A DNA stretch of 64,000 nt from Candidatus Sulfotelmatobacter sp. (GCA_035504415.1 DATJRY010000015.1:36524-100523), one strand, 5' to 3'. Positions 7,133 through 16,981 are shown, counted from the stretch's first letter. Notes: a model not told the origin generated them from the letters alone. Numbers and translations: made by a program.

Positions 7133-9862
7133 TCAGCCGTGTGGCGTGTCGCTGGGCGGGCCGGTGCGGACTTCGACCCAGTGGTCGGGGTGGAAGTACT
7201 CGCGGGCCGCGCGCTGGACGTCGGCCGGGGTGACGGCACCGTAGCGCGCAGCCAGCGTTTCCTGATAGTTGGTCGGTAGGTTCTCCAGGCCCATCGCGAG
7301 CAGGTCGCCCGCGATGTTGCGGGTGGCTTGCTCGGCGAGGATTTCGCGCGCGACCTGACGCGTCTCGCAGCGGTGCAGCTCGTCGACGTCGACCGGTTCG
7401 GTCTCGAGCCGCTTCACTTGGTCGAGGATCAGCGCGTCGGCGGCGTCGACCTTGCTCGGCACCGCGCGGAAGGTCGCCGTCCAGGTGCCGCGATCGCCGT
7501 CGAAGCGGTAATGCGTGCCGACCGTGTAGACCAGCCCGCGCTTCTGACGGATCTCCTGGAACAGGCGGCTCTCGAACGACTGATCGTCGAGCAGCGAGTC
7601 GGCGATCAGGAACGCGTCGGCGTCGGGGTCGCCGCGCTTGGGCGCCGGCTGGCCGAGCTCGACCGTGACGTCCTGGGCGTCGCCGTTCTCGATGTACTTC
7701 TCTTGCGGCGCCGGCAGCGGGAGCGCTTTCAACGTCGCCGACGGCGTCGGACCGTCGGCCTTCCACCCGCCGAACGCGCGCTCGACGGCGGTGCGCGCCG
7801 CGGCCGGGTCGACGTCGCCAACGACGACGAGGGTGGTCAGATCGGGCCGGTCGTAGGTCTTCGCGTAGGTGCGCACGTCGTCGATCGTGATCGCGTCGAG
7901 CGAGGCGACGTTCATCTCGCGCAGCTCGGGGTCGCCGGTCGGGTAGAGTGCCTGCAAGAACGCGCGCCGAGCGCGATACGTCGGATCGAGGATCTGGCGC
8001 GAGAGCGACGTGCTCATCTGCGCTTTGAGCAGCGCGAAACGATCGGCCGGCAAGAGCGGATTGCGCACGTCGTCGGCCAGCGCGTTGAGCAGGGCGGGCA
8101 AGTCGCGCGCGTATCCGTGCGCGGAGAAGGTCGAGCCGTAGCTCAGCGTCGCGCCCAGCCGCTTGCCGACGCGCTGCAGGCCGTCGTACTGATAGTGCTG
8201 GCTGCCGGCGTTGAGTAGCGCCGAGGCGAGCAGACCGGTTCCCGTCTTGCCGGGCGGATCGAAGGCAGGCGAACGGCGCATGGCGCCCGAGATGAAGACC
8301 GTGCTGTTGCCGGGCACCCGCTGGATCAGCAGTTGCAGTCCGTTGGGCAGCGACGTGCGGATGGGCGCGACGGTGCTGTGCAGCGTCAGCGGACGCGCGG
8401 CGTCGGCGCGCAGCCAGTCCGGCTCGACGATCGGACCGTCCGGCACCCGGCCGCCGAACTCTTCGTTCCGGCCGGCCTCGAACGCGGTCGGCGCTTTGAG
8501 CTTCGAGAGATCGGTCGTGGTCGGCTCGATGATGCCGACGGCATTGGGCTCGGCGAAGATGCCGCGCATCATCCCGTTGATCTCGGCGCGCGTGATCCCG
8601 GCGATCGTCTGCGCGTCCTGCGCCGGCGTCGGGTCTTGCGGGAACGCGTACGACCCGCCGAAGGTCGAGGCCAGCGATGCGATCGAGTCGCGCGCGTAGA
8701 CCAGTTGCGCCAGCGCGGCGCGCTTGGCGGCGTCGACGTCGTCGGCCGGTAAGCCGCGGGCGGTCAGATCGTGCAGCGTGCTGGTCATGATGCTGCGCAC
8801 CTCGTCGGCGGTGTGACCGGGCGCGACGACCGCGATCAGGTGAATCGAAGCGATGTCGCGGTCGAGGGCGGGCTGCACGAAGTAGCCCAGCGTCAGGCGC
8901 GACTCGAACAGCGCCGACTTGAGCTGGCCCTGGTTGCCGGCCAGCGCGACGCCGCCGATGATCGCGCGCAACGCGTCGCCGTGCGTCGGTCCGGTCGGCG
9001 GCGGAATCGCGTAGGCCAGGTCGACGACCGTGAACGGCACGTCGGCGCTCTCTTGCTCGACGACGTCGTGCGCCGGCGTGGGACGGCTGAAGCGCGGCGC
9101 TGGCAGCGGGCGCGTGGGGATTGGACCGAACCACTGCTGGGCCTGCGCGAAGACGGTCGCCGGATCGACGTCGCCGGCGACGACCAGCGTCGCGTCGTTG
9201 GGCGCGTACCACTGCTCATAGTACGCCCGCAGGTCGGCCACGGTCGCGCGCTCGACGTCGGCCTTCGCGCCCAGACTCGTCTGCCCGAGCGGCGAGTTCG
9301 GATACATCTTCGCCAGCATCCGCTCGTGCAGCGTGAAGTACGGGTTGCTGCGATCTTGCGCGGCCTCTTGCAGCACCGCCCCGCGCTCCTTGTCCCAGGC
9401 CTCGGGGTCGAGCGCGAGGTGCTGCATGCGGTCGGCTTCGATGCGCAGCGCCGGCTCGAGGCGATCGGCGGGAACCTGCATCTCGAAGTGCGTCGATTCG
9501 GTCGTCGTCTGCGCGTTGATCGACGCGCCCAGGCCGGCCGTCCACTCGTCGAGCGCGCCGGCCGAGAGCGTCGTCGTCCCGCGGAACATCATGTGCTCGA
9601 GCGCGTGCGCGAGCCCGGTCTTGCCCGGCGTCTCGTCGGCCGACCCGAAGCGGTACCAGACCTCGACCTCGGCGACCGGGGCCGCGTGATCCTCGACAAC
9701 GACCACGCGCAGGCCGTTGTCGAGCGTGCGGACCTGCACCGCCGAGAGCGACGTCGAAACGTCGGTGTCGTCGGTGCCGAAATCCCGCGCGGCGCCCGGC
9801 ACGGGGGCGACCGATACGAGGAATAGCGCTGCGAGGAACGCGGCGCTCAAACGAGCCTGCAT
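7133..9862 (-). CDS. Exported M16 (pitrilysin/insulinase) zinc metallopeptidase
   Basis: A 909-residue protein with an N-terminal signal peptide (hydrophobic 5-22, ending near PGAARDFG). It then has two M16 halves (about 40-450 and 480-890). The first carries the inverted zinc motif HxxEH as His86-Ala-Leu-Glu89-His90, with the downstream Glu in KERGAVLQEAAQD as the likely third ligand. The second half has lost the zinc motif, as is usual in fused M16 enzymes. These proteases form a clamshell and degrade short peptides, here presumably in the periplasm. It stands alone, upstream on the same strand of the unknown membrane protein gene. Confidence 0.9.
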   Translation of the reverse strand: MQARLSAAFLAALFLVSVAPVPGAARDFGTDDTDVSTSLSAVQVRTLDNGLRVVVVEDHAAPVAEVEVWYRFGSADETPGKTGLAHALEHMMFRGTTTLSAGALDEWTAGLGASINAQTTTESTHFEMQVPADRLEPALRIEADRMQHLALDPEAWDKERGAVLQEAAQDRSNPYFTLHERMLAKMYPNSPLGQTSLGAKADVERATVADLRAYYEQWYAPNDATLVVAGDVDPATVFAQAQQWFGPIPTRPLPAPRFSRPTPAHDVVEQESADVPFTVVDLAYAIPPPTGPTHGDALRAIIGGVALAGNQGQLKSALFESRLTLGYFVQPALDRDIASIHLIAVVAPGHTADEVRSIMTSTLHDLTARGLPADDVDAAKRAALAQLVYARDSIASLASTFGGSYAFPQDPTPAQDAQTIAGITRAEINGMMRGIFAEPNAVGIIEPTTTDLSKLKAPTAFEAGRNEEFGGRVPDGPIVEPDWLRADAARPLTLHSTVAPIRTSLPNGLQLLIQRVPGNSTVFISGAMRRSPAFDPPGKTGTGLLASALLNAGSQHYQYDGLQRVGKRLGATLSYGSTFSAHGYARDLPALLNALADDVRNPLLPADRFALLKAQMSTSLSRQILDPTYRARRAFLQALYPTGDPELREMNVASLDAITIDDVRTYAKTYDRPDLTTLVVVGDVDPAAARTAVERAFGGWKADGPTPSATLKALPLPAPQEKYIENGDAQDVTVELGQPAPKRGDPDADAFLIADSLLDDQSFESRLFQEIRQKRGLVYTVGTHYRFDGDRGTWTATFRAVPSKVDAADALILDQVKRLETEPVDVDELHRCETRQVAREILAEQATRNIAGDLLAMGLENLPTNYQETLAARYGAVTPADVQRAAREYFHPDHWVEVRTGPPSDTPHG

Positions 9863-9897
9863 CCCCCGCAGCTACGACGGGCCCGGTCGGCCTCCCG

Positions 9898-11658
9898 CTA
9901 GACGAGCGGTCCCGGACTTTTCAGGTATTTGCTCACCACCGCCTCGGAGGTGTGATACGCCAGCGCGCCGACCGTGCCGGTCGGGTTGTAGCCGGCGTTC
10001 TGGGGAAACGAGCTGGCCCCGGTCACGAACACGTTGGAGACGTCCCACGTCTGTCCGTACTTGTTGGTGACGCTGGTGCGGGGATCGCTGCCCATGATCG
10101 CGCCGCCGGTGTTGTGCGTGCTCTGGTACGGGACGGTGTCCCAGTGCGCCGCCAGTTGGCCGACGGTGATGCTGGTGGCGCCGGCGGCCTTGCCCACCTT
10201 CTGGTGGATGCCGGCCATGAAGGCCGACTGCTTGTGCTCGTGCGGGCCCCAATCGAACGTCATCCGCAGCAGCGGCTGACCGTAGACGTCGCGATAGGTC
10301 GGGTCGAGGTCGAGGTAGTTGCCGCGATAGGACTGCACCCCGCCTTGCGCGTTGAAGTTGAAGGCGCGGTTGTAGTAGTGCGCCATCGTCCTCTTCCACT
10401 GGCCGCCCCAGCGCGGCGTTCCGGCCGGCGTCGGATGCCATTCGACCGGACGCGCGTGGTTGGTGTTCTGGTTGATGTCGGCGCCGCCGATGAAGCCGTA
10501 CGGCCCGTGATCGAAGTTGTCGCCGTTGAAGTCGTCGAACACGGTGCCGAGCGCGCCCGAGCCCATGAACAGATTGAACACCTTGCCGTTCTCGAAGAAG
10601 AACGCGCCGCCGGTGTTGACCTGGTAGGCGTAGTTGCGACCGACGACGCCGGTGTTGCTGACCGGGTCGTAAGGTTTGCCGATCCCCGAGAGCAGCAGCA
10701 AGCGCACGTTGTTGAGTGCCCAGGCGGTGATGAAGATCATGTTCGCCGGCTGGATCTGCTCGCGGCCTTGCGCGTCGAGGTAGGTGACGCTGACGGCCTT
10801 CTTGCCGGTGCTGTCGAGGTTGACTTTGAGCACCTTGGCGTTGGTGCGCAGCTCGAAGTTGGGCGAGGCCGAGAGCTTCGGCAAGAGCGTCGTCTGCATG
10901 CTGGCCTTGGCGCTCATCTCGCACGCGAAGCGCTCGCAGTAGCCGCAGTAGACGCACGACCCCAGGTGCACGCCTTCCGGGTTGGTATAGAACTGCGATG
11001 AGTTGGCGGAGGGCTGCGGGAACGGATGGTAGCCCAGCGAGGTCGCGGCGTTGCCGAAGACCTCCATCGCGTAGCTGGTCTTTTGCGGCGGGCTCGGATA
11101 CTCGCGCGACCGCGGTCCCTCGAACGGGTTGCCGCCGGGCTGGATCTGGCCCTTGATGTTGCCGGCTTTGCCGGCGATGCCGCACAGGTACTCGAACTTG
11201 TCGTAGTAGGGCTCGAGCTCGTCGTAGGTGACGCCCCAGTCTTGCGAGGTGCAGTCCTCGCCCAGGATCGCGGCGCCGTAGCGCGCGATCGAGCGGCTGC
11301 GCGTCTCGAAATCCCACGGCAAGAAGCGCCAGGTCACGCCGTTCCAGTGCACGCCCGCGCCGCCCAAGCCGTCGCCGGGCAAGAACGAGCCGAATTGGCG
11401 CACCGGGAGCGCCGTCTGCGTGCGGTCGTTGCGCGCGGTCAGCGTCTCCTTGGCGGCGTTCTGGAACAGCTTGTAGCGCAGCGCGTACGCCAGCTCGTCG
11501 TGAACGCCGGGGATCGCGAAGTCGGGATAGGTGTTGCGGAAGTCGCCGCGCTCGAGGCCGACCACCTTGACGCCGGCTTTGAGCAGCTCGTTGGCGATGA
11601 TGCCGCCGGTCCAGCCGAAACCGACCATCACCGCGTCGACCGCGGGAAGCGTTGCCAT
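9898..11658 (-). CDS. GMC-family FAD dehydrogenase, gluconate 2-dehydrogenase alpha-like
   Basis: A 586-residue flavoprotein that oxidises sugar or alcohol substrates. The N-terminus carries the FAD-binding beta-alpha-beta (VDAVMVGFGWTGGIIANELL...GLERG). The signature GGAGVHWNG follows, then a cysteine-rich stretch CVYCGYCERFAC typical of gluconate-2-dehydrogenase-like subunits. The GMC C-terminal block ends HNTGGAIMG...YNPTGTVGALAYHTSE. The start lies 1 nt after the stop of the upstream subunit-3 gene, so the two form an operon. No cytochrome c subunit is encoded next to them, so the electron acceptor is unknown. The substrate is not predictable. Confidence 0.88.
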   Translation of the reverse strand: MATLPAVDAVMVGFGWTGGIIANELLKAGVKVVGLERGDFRNTYPDFAIPGVHDELAYALRYKLFQNAAKETLTARNDRTQTALPVRQFGSFLPGDGLGGAGVHWNGVTWRFLPWDFETRSRSIARYGAAILGEDCTSQDWGVTYDELEPYYDKFEYLCGIAGKAGNIKGQIQPGGNPFEGPRSREYPSPPQKTSYAMEVFGNAATSLGYHPFPQPSANSSQFYTNPEGVHLGSCVYCGYCERFACEMSAKASMQTTLLPKLSASPNFELRTNAKVLKVNLDSTGKKAVSVTYLDAQGREQIQPANMIFITAWALNNVRLLLLSGIGKPYDPVSNTGVVGRNYAYQVNTGGAFFFENGKVFNLFMGSGALGTVFDDFNGDNFDHGPYGFIGGADINQNTNHARPVEWHPTPAGTPRWGGQWKRTMAHYYNRAFNFNAQGGVQSYRGNYLDLDPTYRDVYGQPLLRMTFDWGPHEHKQSAFMAGIHQKVGKAAGATSITVGQLAAHWDTVPYQSTHNTGGAIMGSDPRTSVTNKYGQTWDVSNVFVTGASSFPQNAGYNPTGTVGALAYHTSEAVVSKYLKSPGPLV

Positions 11659-11659
11659 C

Positions 11660-12502
11660 TCAGTGCACCCCCAGCGCCTTGGCGGTGATCACGCGATGCA
11701 TCGCCTCGTCGTCCATCTGCATCCCCGAGCCGCCGTCCATCGCGGCCTGTTCCGCTTGCTGCACGTCGGCGATGCTGACCGGCGCGACCTTGTACGCGAC
11801 GTTGTGCTTCTCGATGAAGTTGGCGTAGGCGGCCGCGGCGCCGGGGAAGCCGACCAGCTTCCAACCGATCTTGTCGCGGTTGCCGCCGTAGATCGGATCG
11901 GAGAAGAAGCCCTCGATCGCGTTGGCGTAGAGCATCTCGAAGAACACCTTGGCCGGGACGGCGTCCAGCACGATCGTCGCCTGGTCCAGGCCGGTGAGCA
12001 CCGTGTCTTGCTGGCCCGGCGTGAGCGCGTCGAAGGTGTTGTTGCCGTACTGCTTTTGGCAGTACGCGTTGACGCCTGCGATCCCGAGCCGGTAGACCTC
12101 GCGCGGGGTGAGCGGCAGCTGATAGCCCTGCGTCGGCAGACCAGGCGCCCACGGACCTTGCATGTACATCTTCGCCGCGTAGCCGAATTGGCCGTCGAGC
12201 TGCTGATCGATGAAGTAGGCGACGCCGGCTTCGCGTCCACCGGGCCCGAGATCGTCGCTGGGGATCAGTCGCTCGACCGCGGCCTCGACGAACGCATGTT
12301 CCGGCTGCGTGAAGTACGTATATGCTTCCGGCTGCGTGCCGAGCGGCAGCAGCGGCTTCGCGTGCGCCGGTGCGGGCGAGGCCGCGGCGACGACGTGCGG
12401 CGCGGCATCGGCGCGCGCCGTTTCGGCGCCGGCGATCGCAGCGACCGCACTCGTGCCGAGCAAGACGAACGTCTTGCGGGAAAGCCCATTCTCGTCGGCC
12501 AT
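11660..12502 (-). CDS. Gluconate 2-dehydrogenase subunit 3 family protein, Tat-exported
   Basis: The partner subunit of the GMC dehydrogenase. The chosen ATG at 12502 follows GGAGG by five bases; an in-frame GTG at 12508 is less well placed. The N-terminus reads LSRKTFVLLGTSAVAAIAGA, a Tat-like signal (SRK followed by a hydrophobic stretch and AxA), which would carry the flavoprotein across the membrane by piggyback. The mature part contains the family pattern AFVEAAVERLIPSDDLGPGG...YFIDQQLDG and Y...P..YRLGIAGVN. Length (280) is slightly above typical. Function is inferred from the pairing. Confidence 0.85.
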   Translation of the reverse strand: MADENGLSRKTFVLLGTSAVAAIAGAETARADAAPHVVAAASPAPAHAKPLLPLGTQPEAYTYFTQPEHAFVEAAVERLIPSDDLGPGGREAGVAYFIDQQLDGQFGYAAKMYMQGPWAPGLPTQGYQLPLTPREVYRLGIAGVNAYCQKQYGNNTFDALTPGQQDTVLTGLDQATIVLDAVPAKVFFEMLYANAIEGFFSDPIYGGNRDKIGWKLVGFPGAAAAYANFIEKHNVAYKVAPVSIADVQQAEQAAMDGGSGMQMDDEAMHRVITAKALGVH

Positions 12503-12610
12503 GGACACCTCCGGAAAGCGGGAAAGCGCGCCGCGTTTGCGCGCGCGGACACACAGGCTAGCACACCGCGTCCGCCGCGAACAAGCATCTTTTCGTTGAC
12601 CGAGGCTGGG

Positions 12611-13459
12611 TCAGCGCGTCATCGTATACGCGCGCGCACACCGGTCGAGCGCGCGTTGCGGCAACAGGCCGATCAGCTCGCTGCGTGCGACCTGCACGCC
12701 GGCGCGCGCGGCGGCGCGGCGGACCAGCTCGGTGACGCGGTAGAGCGGCACCGCGTCGACGTCGGTCACGTTGCACGAAACCTGGACCCGCTGCGCGCTC
12801 AGCCGCAGTCCCAGGCATTTGAGCGTGCGCAGCCCGCCGCTCGACGCGCGCAGCGTGCGCGCGATCTCGCGAGCGAGCGATAGGTCGCCGCTGGCGAGCT
12901 CGACGTTGAACGCGATCAAGAACGGCCGCGCGCCGACCGCGATCGCACCCGCGCCGCCGTGCGGCGCATCTCCGTAGTCGAAGCGCCAGTCCGCATCGCC
13001 GGCCGCGCGCGCCGCCAGGCCTTCGAACTCGCGGCGACGCACGTCGGCCAGGTGCACCCGGTGCGGTGCGCCGGCTGCCGCGCCGTAGAGATAGGCCGGT
13101 ATACCGAGCTCGCGCCAGATCCGCGCCGCGGCGCGGTGCGCCAGCGTCACGGCCTCGTCGAGCGTCGCGTCCGCCAGCGGCACGAACGGCAGCACGTCGA
13201 GCGCGCCGATGCGCGGGTGCGCGCCGTGATGGCGGCGCAGATCGATCCGGTCGCGTGCGACGCGCGCCAACGCGACGGCTGCGGCGACGACCTGCGAGGC
13301 GCGGCCGACCGCGGTGATCACGCTGCGATGGTGGACCGGATCGCTGGTGCGATGGACGACGGTCGCGCCGGCGGCCTCCATCGCCGCCACGCAGGCCTCG
13401 ATCACCGCCGGATCGCGGCCCTCGCTGACGTTGGGCACGATCTCGAACTCGGGGGCCAC
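12611..13459 (-). CDS. ftcD: Glutamate formimidoyltransferase (FtcD, transferase part only)
   Basis: This enzyme transfers the formimidoyl group from formimidoglutamate to tetrahydrofolate in histidine breakdown and one-carbon metabolism. The 282-residue protein begins VAPEFEIVPNVSEGRD at the GTG at 13459, which lies 2 nt after the radA stop, and has the family signatures HRSVITAVG, HHGAHPRIGALDVLPFVPL and IPAYLYGAAA. Only the N-terminal transferase domains are present; the cyclodeaminase half of the animal enzyme is absent, as in many bacteria. It is probably co-transcribed with radA. No hut genes are in the window. Confidence 0.9.
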   Translation of the reverse strand: MAPEFEIVPNVSEGRDPAVIEACVAAMEAAGATVVHRTSDPVHHRSVITAVGRASQVVAAAVALARVARDRIDLRRHHGAHPRIGALDVLPFVPLADATLDEAVTLAHRAAARIWRELGIPAYLYGAAAGAPHRVHLADVRRREFEGLAARAAGDADWRFDYGDAPHGGAGAIAVGARPFLIAFNVELASGDLSLAREIARTLRASSGGLRTLKCLGLRLSAQRVQVSCNVTDVDAVPLYRVTELVRRAAARAGVQVARSELIGLLPQRALDRCARAYTMTR

Positions 13460-13461
13460 GG

Positions 13462-14784
13462 TCAGTCGAACGCGAGGCGGAGGGCGGCGCTCAGGTCGCG
13501 CGCGTTTTCCGGCGCGATCGGACGGGTGAAGCCGAGCTTCGTCGCCTCGGCGGTGCGCCGCAACGGCTGCGAGACGGCGCGTACTTCGCCCGAGAGGCCC
13601 AGCTCGCCGAACGCTACGGTCCCGTTCGCCAGCGGCACGTCGCGAAACGCCGACGCGATCGCCAGCGCGATGCCCAAGTCGGCGCCGGTCTCGGCGACGC
13701 GCAGGCCGCCGGCGACCGAACAGTAGATGTCGTGATCGCCCAGGCGCAGGCCGGCGCGCCGTTCGAGGATCGCGATGATCATCGCCAGCCGCGCGTTGTC
13801 GACGTTGGCCGCCAAGCGCCGCGGCGTCCCGTACGCGGTCTCGCCGACCAGCGCCTGGATCTCGACCAGCACCGGGCGCTGCCCGACCAGCGTCGGCACG
13901 ACGCACGAGCCGCTCGGCCGCGGCCCGCGCCCGTGCAGAAACAGGGCCGACGGGTCGGCGACCTCGTGCAGGCCGCGGTCGTCCATCGCGAAGACGCAGA
14001 TCTCGTCGATGCCGCCGAAGCGGTTCTTGTAGGCGCGCACGATGCGGTACTCGCCGGACTGATCGCCTTCGAAGTACAGCACCGTGTCGACCAGGTGCTC
14101 GAGCAGCCGTGGCCCGGCGATCGCGCCGTCCTTGGTGACGTGGCCGACGAGGAAGGTCGCGCAGCCGGTGCGCTTGGCGAACTCCATCAGCACTTGCGTG
14201 CAGTCGCGAATCTGCGAGACGCTGCCGGCGAACGACTCGACGTCGGGTAGCCACGTCGTCTGGATCGAGTCGACGACCAGCACGTCGGGGACGTCGGCCT
14301 CGAGCGCGTCGAGCACGGCGCGCAGGTTCGTCTCCGGGAACACCAGCAGCCCGGGCGCCGCGCCGACCCGCTGCGCGCGCAGCTTCGTCTGCGCCGCCGA
14401 CTCCTCGCCGCAGACGTAGACGGCCTTGGCGCCGCCGGTCGTCAGCGCGGCCGCCAGCTGCAGCAGCAGCGTCGACTTGCCGGCGCCGGGCGGGCCGCCG
14501 AGCAGCACCAGGCTGCCCGGGACGATCCCGCCGCCCAGCAGCGCGTCGAACTCGGCCATCCCCGTGCGTCGACGCGCGATGCGCGCGTCCTCGATCGCGG
14601 CCAGCGGCAGCGGCACGACGGCGCGGAGCGGCGTGGCGGCCGCGCGGCCGGCGGCCTTCGGCGCCTTGACGACCGGCGCGTCGGCGAAGGTGTTCCACGC
14701 CTCGCAGGCCGGGCAGCGGCCCAGCCAGCGTGCGGACTCGTGGCCGCACGCGCTACAGAAGAAGACGGAACGCGCCTTTGCCAC
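13462..14784 (-). CDS. radA: DNA repair protein RadA
   Basis: RadA is a RecA-like ATPase that promotes branch migration during recombination. The 440-residue protein shows, in order, a four-cysteine zinc finger (FFCSACGHES...RCPACEAW), the Walker A motif GGPPGAGKST, Walker B VLVVDSIQTTW, the family motif KNRFG, and a C-terminal Lon-protease-like domain (VGETAYGTPRRLAANVDNAR onward). The GTG at 14784 is the first sensible start and has a weak GAGAAG upstream. In Bacillus radA precedes disA-yacL-ispD; here it sits next to ftcD and diverges from cmk. Confidence 0.95.
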   Translation of the reverse strand: MAKARSVFFCSACGHESARWLGRCPACEAWNTFADAPVVKAPKAAGRAAATPLRAVVPLPLAAIEDARIARRRTGMAEFDALLGGGIVPGSLVLLGGPPGAGKSTLLLQLAAALTTGGAKAVYVCGEESAAQTKLRAQRVGAAPGLLVFPETNLRAVLDALEADVPDVLVVDSIQTTWLPDVESFAGSVSQIRDCTQVLMEFAKRTGCATFLVGHVTKDGAIAGPRLLEHLVDTVLYFEGDQSGEYRIVRAYKNRFGGIDEICVFAMDDRGLHEVADPSALFLHGRGPRPSGSCVVPTLVGQRPVLVEIQALVGETAYGTPRRLAANVDNARLAMIIAILERRAGLRLGDHDIYCSVAGGLRVAETGADLGIALAIASAFRDVPLANGTVAFGELGLSGEVRAVSQPLRRTAEATKLGFTRPIAPENARDLSAALRLAFD

Positions 14785-14877
14785 GCGTCGATCTTCTCGC
14801 GAGCGGGTGACAGAGGCCTGGCACTCTCGGGGGCGGGCCGGAGGGCGGCTGTCCGGAGGAGAACGTGCCGGTCCGGC

Positions 14878-15558
14878 ATGACGAACGATCACGTCGCGAT
14901 CGACGGCCCCGTGGCGAGCGGGAAGACGACGGTCTCGCAGCTCTTGGCGGCACGGACCGGGCACCTCTACCTCGATACCGGCGCGATGTACCGCTCGGTC
15001 GCCTTTCTGGCCCTCCAGAACGGCGTCGACCTCGACAACGAGCACGGTTTGCTGGCGATGCTGGCGCACCACACGATCGCGATCGAGACCGACCCGAGCC
15101 GCACCGCCGGCTACCGCGTGCTGATCGACGGGCTCGACACCGACGATCGCCTCTTCGATCCCGACGTCGCCGCCGCGGTCTCGACCGTCGCCGCGCTGCC
15201 CGGCGTGCGCGCCGAGCTGGTCGAGCGCCAACGCGCGATCGCCGCGTCCGGGCCCGTCGTGATGGCCGGCCGCGACATCGGCACGGTCGTGCTGCCCGAC
15301 GCGCGCTTCAAGTTCTTCTTGACCGCTTCGGTCGACGAGCGCGCACGCCGGCGTCAAGCCGAGTTCCACGAGCGCGGGCTCGACGTGCCGTACGCGGAGG
15401 TGCGCGATCAGATCGCCGACCGCGACCGGCTCGACACGACGCGCGCGACGGCGCCGCTGCGCGCTGCCGCCGACGCGGTCACCATCGACTCGACCGACTT
15501 GCAGGCCGAGGACGTCGTCGCGCGCATGCAGGCCTGTATGGAAGCCGCGCACCGGTGA
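14878..15558 (+). CDS. cmk: Cytidylate kinase
   Basis: Cmk phosphorylates CMP and dCMP with ATP. The 226-residue protein begins MTNDHVAIDGPVASGKTTVS, with the P-loop GPVASGKT, followed by LYLDTGAMYR (nucleotide-monophosphate site), VMAGRDIGTVVLPDA, and the lid RDRLDTTRATAPL. The ATG at 14878 is 18 nt after a strong GGAGGAG, a long spacing; no in-frame start lies between them. Its stop overlaps plsC by 4 bases. The cmk-plsC-ispH order is common in Firmicutes and related bacteria. Confidence 0.94.
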   Translation: MTNDHVAIDGPVASGKTTVSQLLAARTGHLYLDTGAMYRSVAFLALQNGVDLDNEHGLLAMLAHHTIAIETDPSRTAGYRVLIDGLDTDDRLFDPDVAAAVSTVAALPGVRAELVERQRAIAASGPVVMAGRDIGTVVLPDARFKFFLTASVDERARRRQAEFHERGLDVPYAEVRDQIADRDRLDTTRATAPLRAAADAVTIDSTDLQAEDVVARMQACMEAAHR

Positions 15559-16142
15559 CGCTCTACGGCTTCGCGCACTTCGCCGTCAACGCGATCGCCA
15601 AGCTGCTGTGGGGGATGCGGGTCGTGGGCGCGGAGCACGTGCCGCGCGAGGGCGGCCTGATCGTGGCGTGCAACCACGTCTCGAACTTCGACCCGCCGCT
15701 GCTGGGCGCGGCTTGCCCGCGGCCGGTCTCCTACATGGCCAAGAAGGAGCTGTTCGCCATGCCCGGCCTGGGCTGGCTGATCTCGCGTTTGGGCGCCTTC
15801 TCGGTCGATCGCCAAGCCGGCGGGACGGCCGCCCTGCGGGCCTCGCTGCGGATGATCAAGGAGGGCAAGTGCGTGGGCGTCTTCCCGGAGGGCGGGCGCA
15901 ACGTCACCGGGGACCGGGAGGCCAAAGGGGGCGCCGCCTTCCTGGCTGCGGCCTCCGGGGCCCCGATCGTCCCGGCCGCGATCTCGGGCACCCGCCACCT
16001 GCGGCCCTTCCGGCGGGTGACGGTCACCTTCGGCGAGCCGTTTCACGTTCAGCGGAACCGGCAGTCGGATGGGGACGCTCTGGAGAAGGGGGCTGAGGAG
16101 ATCATGCAGCGGATTCGCGAGCTCCAGGAGAGCGTTCGGTGA
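15555..16142 (+). CDS. plsC: 1-acyl-sn-glycerol-3-phosphate acyltransferase (PlsC)
   Basis: PlsC adds the second acyl chain to make phosphatidic acid at the inner membrane. The 195-residue protein has the acyltransferase motif NHVSNFD (HxxxxD, His-Asp pair), FSVDR, and FPEGGRNVTG (substrate-binding block), with VPAAISGT near the end. GTG 15555 overlaps the cmk stop (GTGA), and its own stop overlaps ispH the same way. It would act after PlsX (26907) and a PlsY that is not in this window. Confidence 0.93.
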   Translation: MTLYGFAHFAVNAIAKLLWGMRVVGAEHVPREGGLIVACNHVSNFDPPLLGAACPRPVSYMAKKELFAMPGLGWLISRLGAFSVDRQAGGTAALRASLRMIKEGKCVGVFPEGGRNVTGDREAKGGAAFLAAASGAPIVPAAISGTRHLRPFRRVTVTFGEPFHVQRNRQSDGDALEKGAEEIMQRIRELQESVR

Positions 16143-16981
16143 TCATCAAGCGAGCCAAGACGCAAGGCTTTTGCTTCGGCGTCGCGATCACGGTCAAGAA
16201 AGCAGAGGAAGCGGTCGAGCGTGACGGCTCGAACGTGACCACGCTGGGCCACGTCGTGCACAACCCGCAGATGGTCGCGCAGCTCGAGGCCAAGGGCCTC
16301 AAGAACGCGCACTCGGTCGACGAGATCGAGAGCGGCACGATGTTCGTGCGCGCCCACGGCCTGCCGGTCGAGACGTTCGAGAAGGCCGCCGCCAAAGGGC
16401 TGACCGTCATCGACGCGACCTGCCCGATGGTCACCAAGATCCACGTCCAGGCCGAGAAGCTCCGTGACGAGGGCTACAAGATCATCGTCATCGGCGACGC
16501 CAGCCACCCCGAGGTGAAGGGGACGCTCTCGCACGTCCCGGGCGCGTGGTGCATCCAGGGCGTCGACGACATCGAGAAGCTGCCGCGCGCCAGTCGCGTC
16601 GGCGTGGTCGTGCAGTCGACCTGGAGCGGCCCGGGCTTCTCCGAGATCGTGCGCAAGCTCAGCGAGAAGTACTACGAGGTGCGCGCCGTCAACACGATCT
16701 GCACCGACACCAAGAACCGGCAGAGCGAGGTCGTCGATCTCGCCCACGACGTCGAGGTGATGGTCGTCGTCGGCGGCAAGACCTCGGCCAACACCAAGCA
16801 CCTGGCCGAGCTGGCCGCGATCAACGGCGCCCGCGCCTACCACATCGAAGGCCCCGACGAGCTGGACGCCGCGTGGTTCGCGGGCGTGAGCACGGCCGGC
16901 CTGATGTCGGGCGCGTCGACGCCGGGCTGGCTGGTCGAACAGGTCGCGGACCGCATGGATGTGCTCGCCAACGGCAACTGA
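16139..16981 (+). CDS. ispH: 4-hydroxy-3-methylbut-2-enyl diphosphate reductase (IspH)
   Basis: IspH makes IPP and DMAPP in the last step of the non-mevalonate isoprenoid pathway, using an iron-sulfur cluster. The 280-residue protein retains the three cluster cysteines Cys12 (GFCFGV), Cys95 (ATCPMV) and Cys188 (NTICTD), plus the conserved histidines in HVVHNPQ and RAHGLP. The start GTG overlaps plsC. IspD and IspF of the same pathway are encoded at 31085-32538. The last 23 bases overlap the next gene. Confidence 0.95.
   Translation: MIIKRAKTQGFCFGVAITVKKAEEAVERDGSNVTTLGHVVHNPQMVAQLEAKGLKNAHSVDEIESGTMFVRAHGLPVETFEKAAAKGLTVIDATCPMVTKIHVQAEKLRDEGYKIIVIGDASHPEVKGTLSHVPGAWCIQGVDDIEKLPRASRVGVVVQSTWSGPGFSEIVRKLSEKYYEVRAVNTICTDTKNRQSEVVDLAHDVEVMVVVGGKTSANTKHLAELAAINGARAYHIEGPDELDAAWFAGVSTAGLMSGASTPGWLVEQVADRMDVLANGN

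Noticed and set aside
7095..9212. Very long minus-strand frame overlapping the M16 gene, and similar long frames across the window
   Set aside because: These are Arg/Ala-rich shadow frames that arise in GC-rich DNA; the overlapping frames carry recognisable domains.
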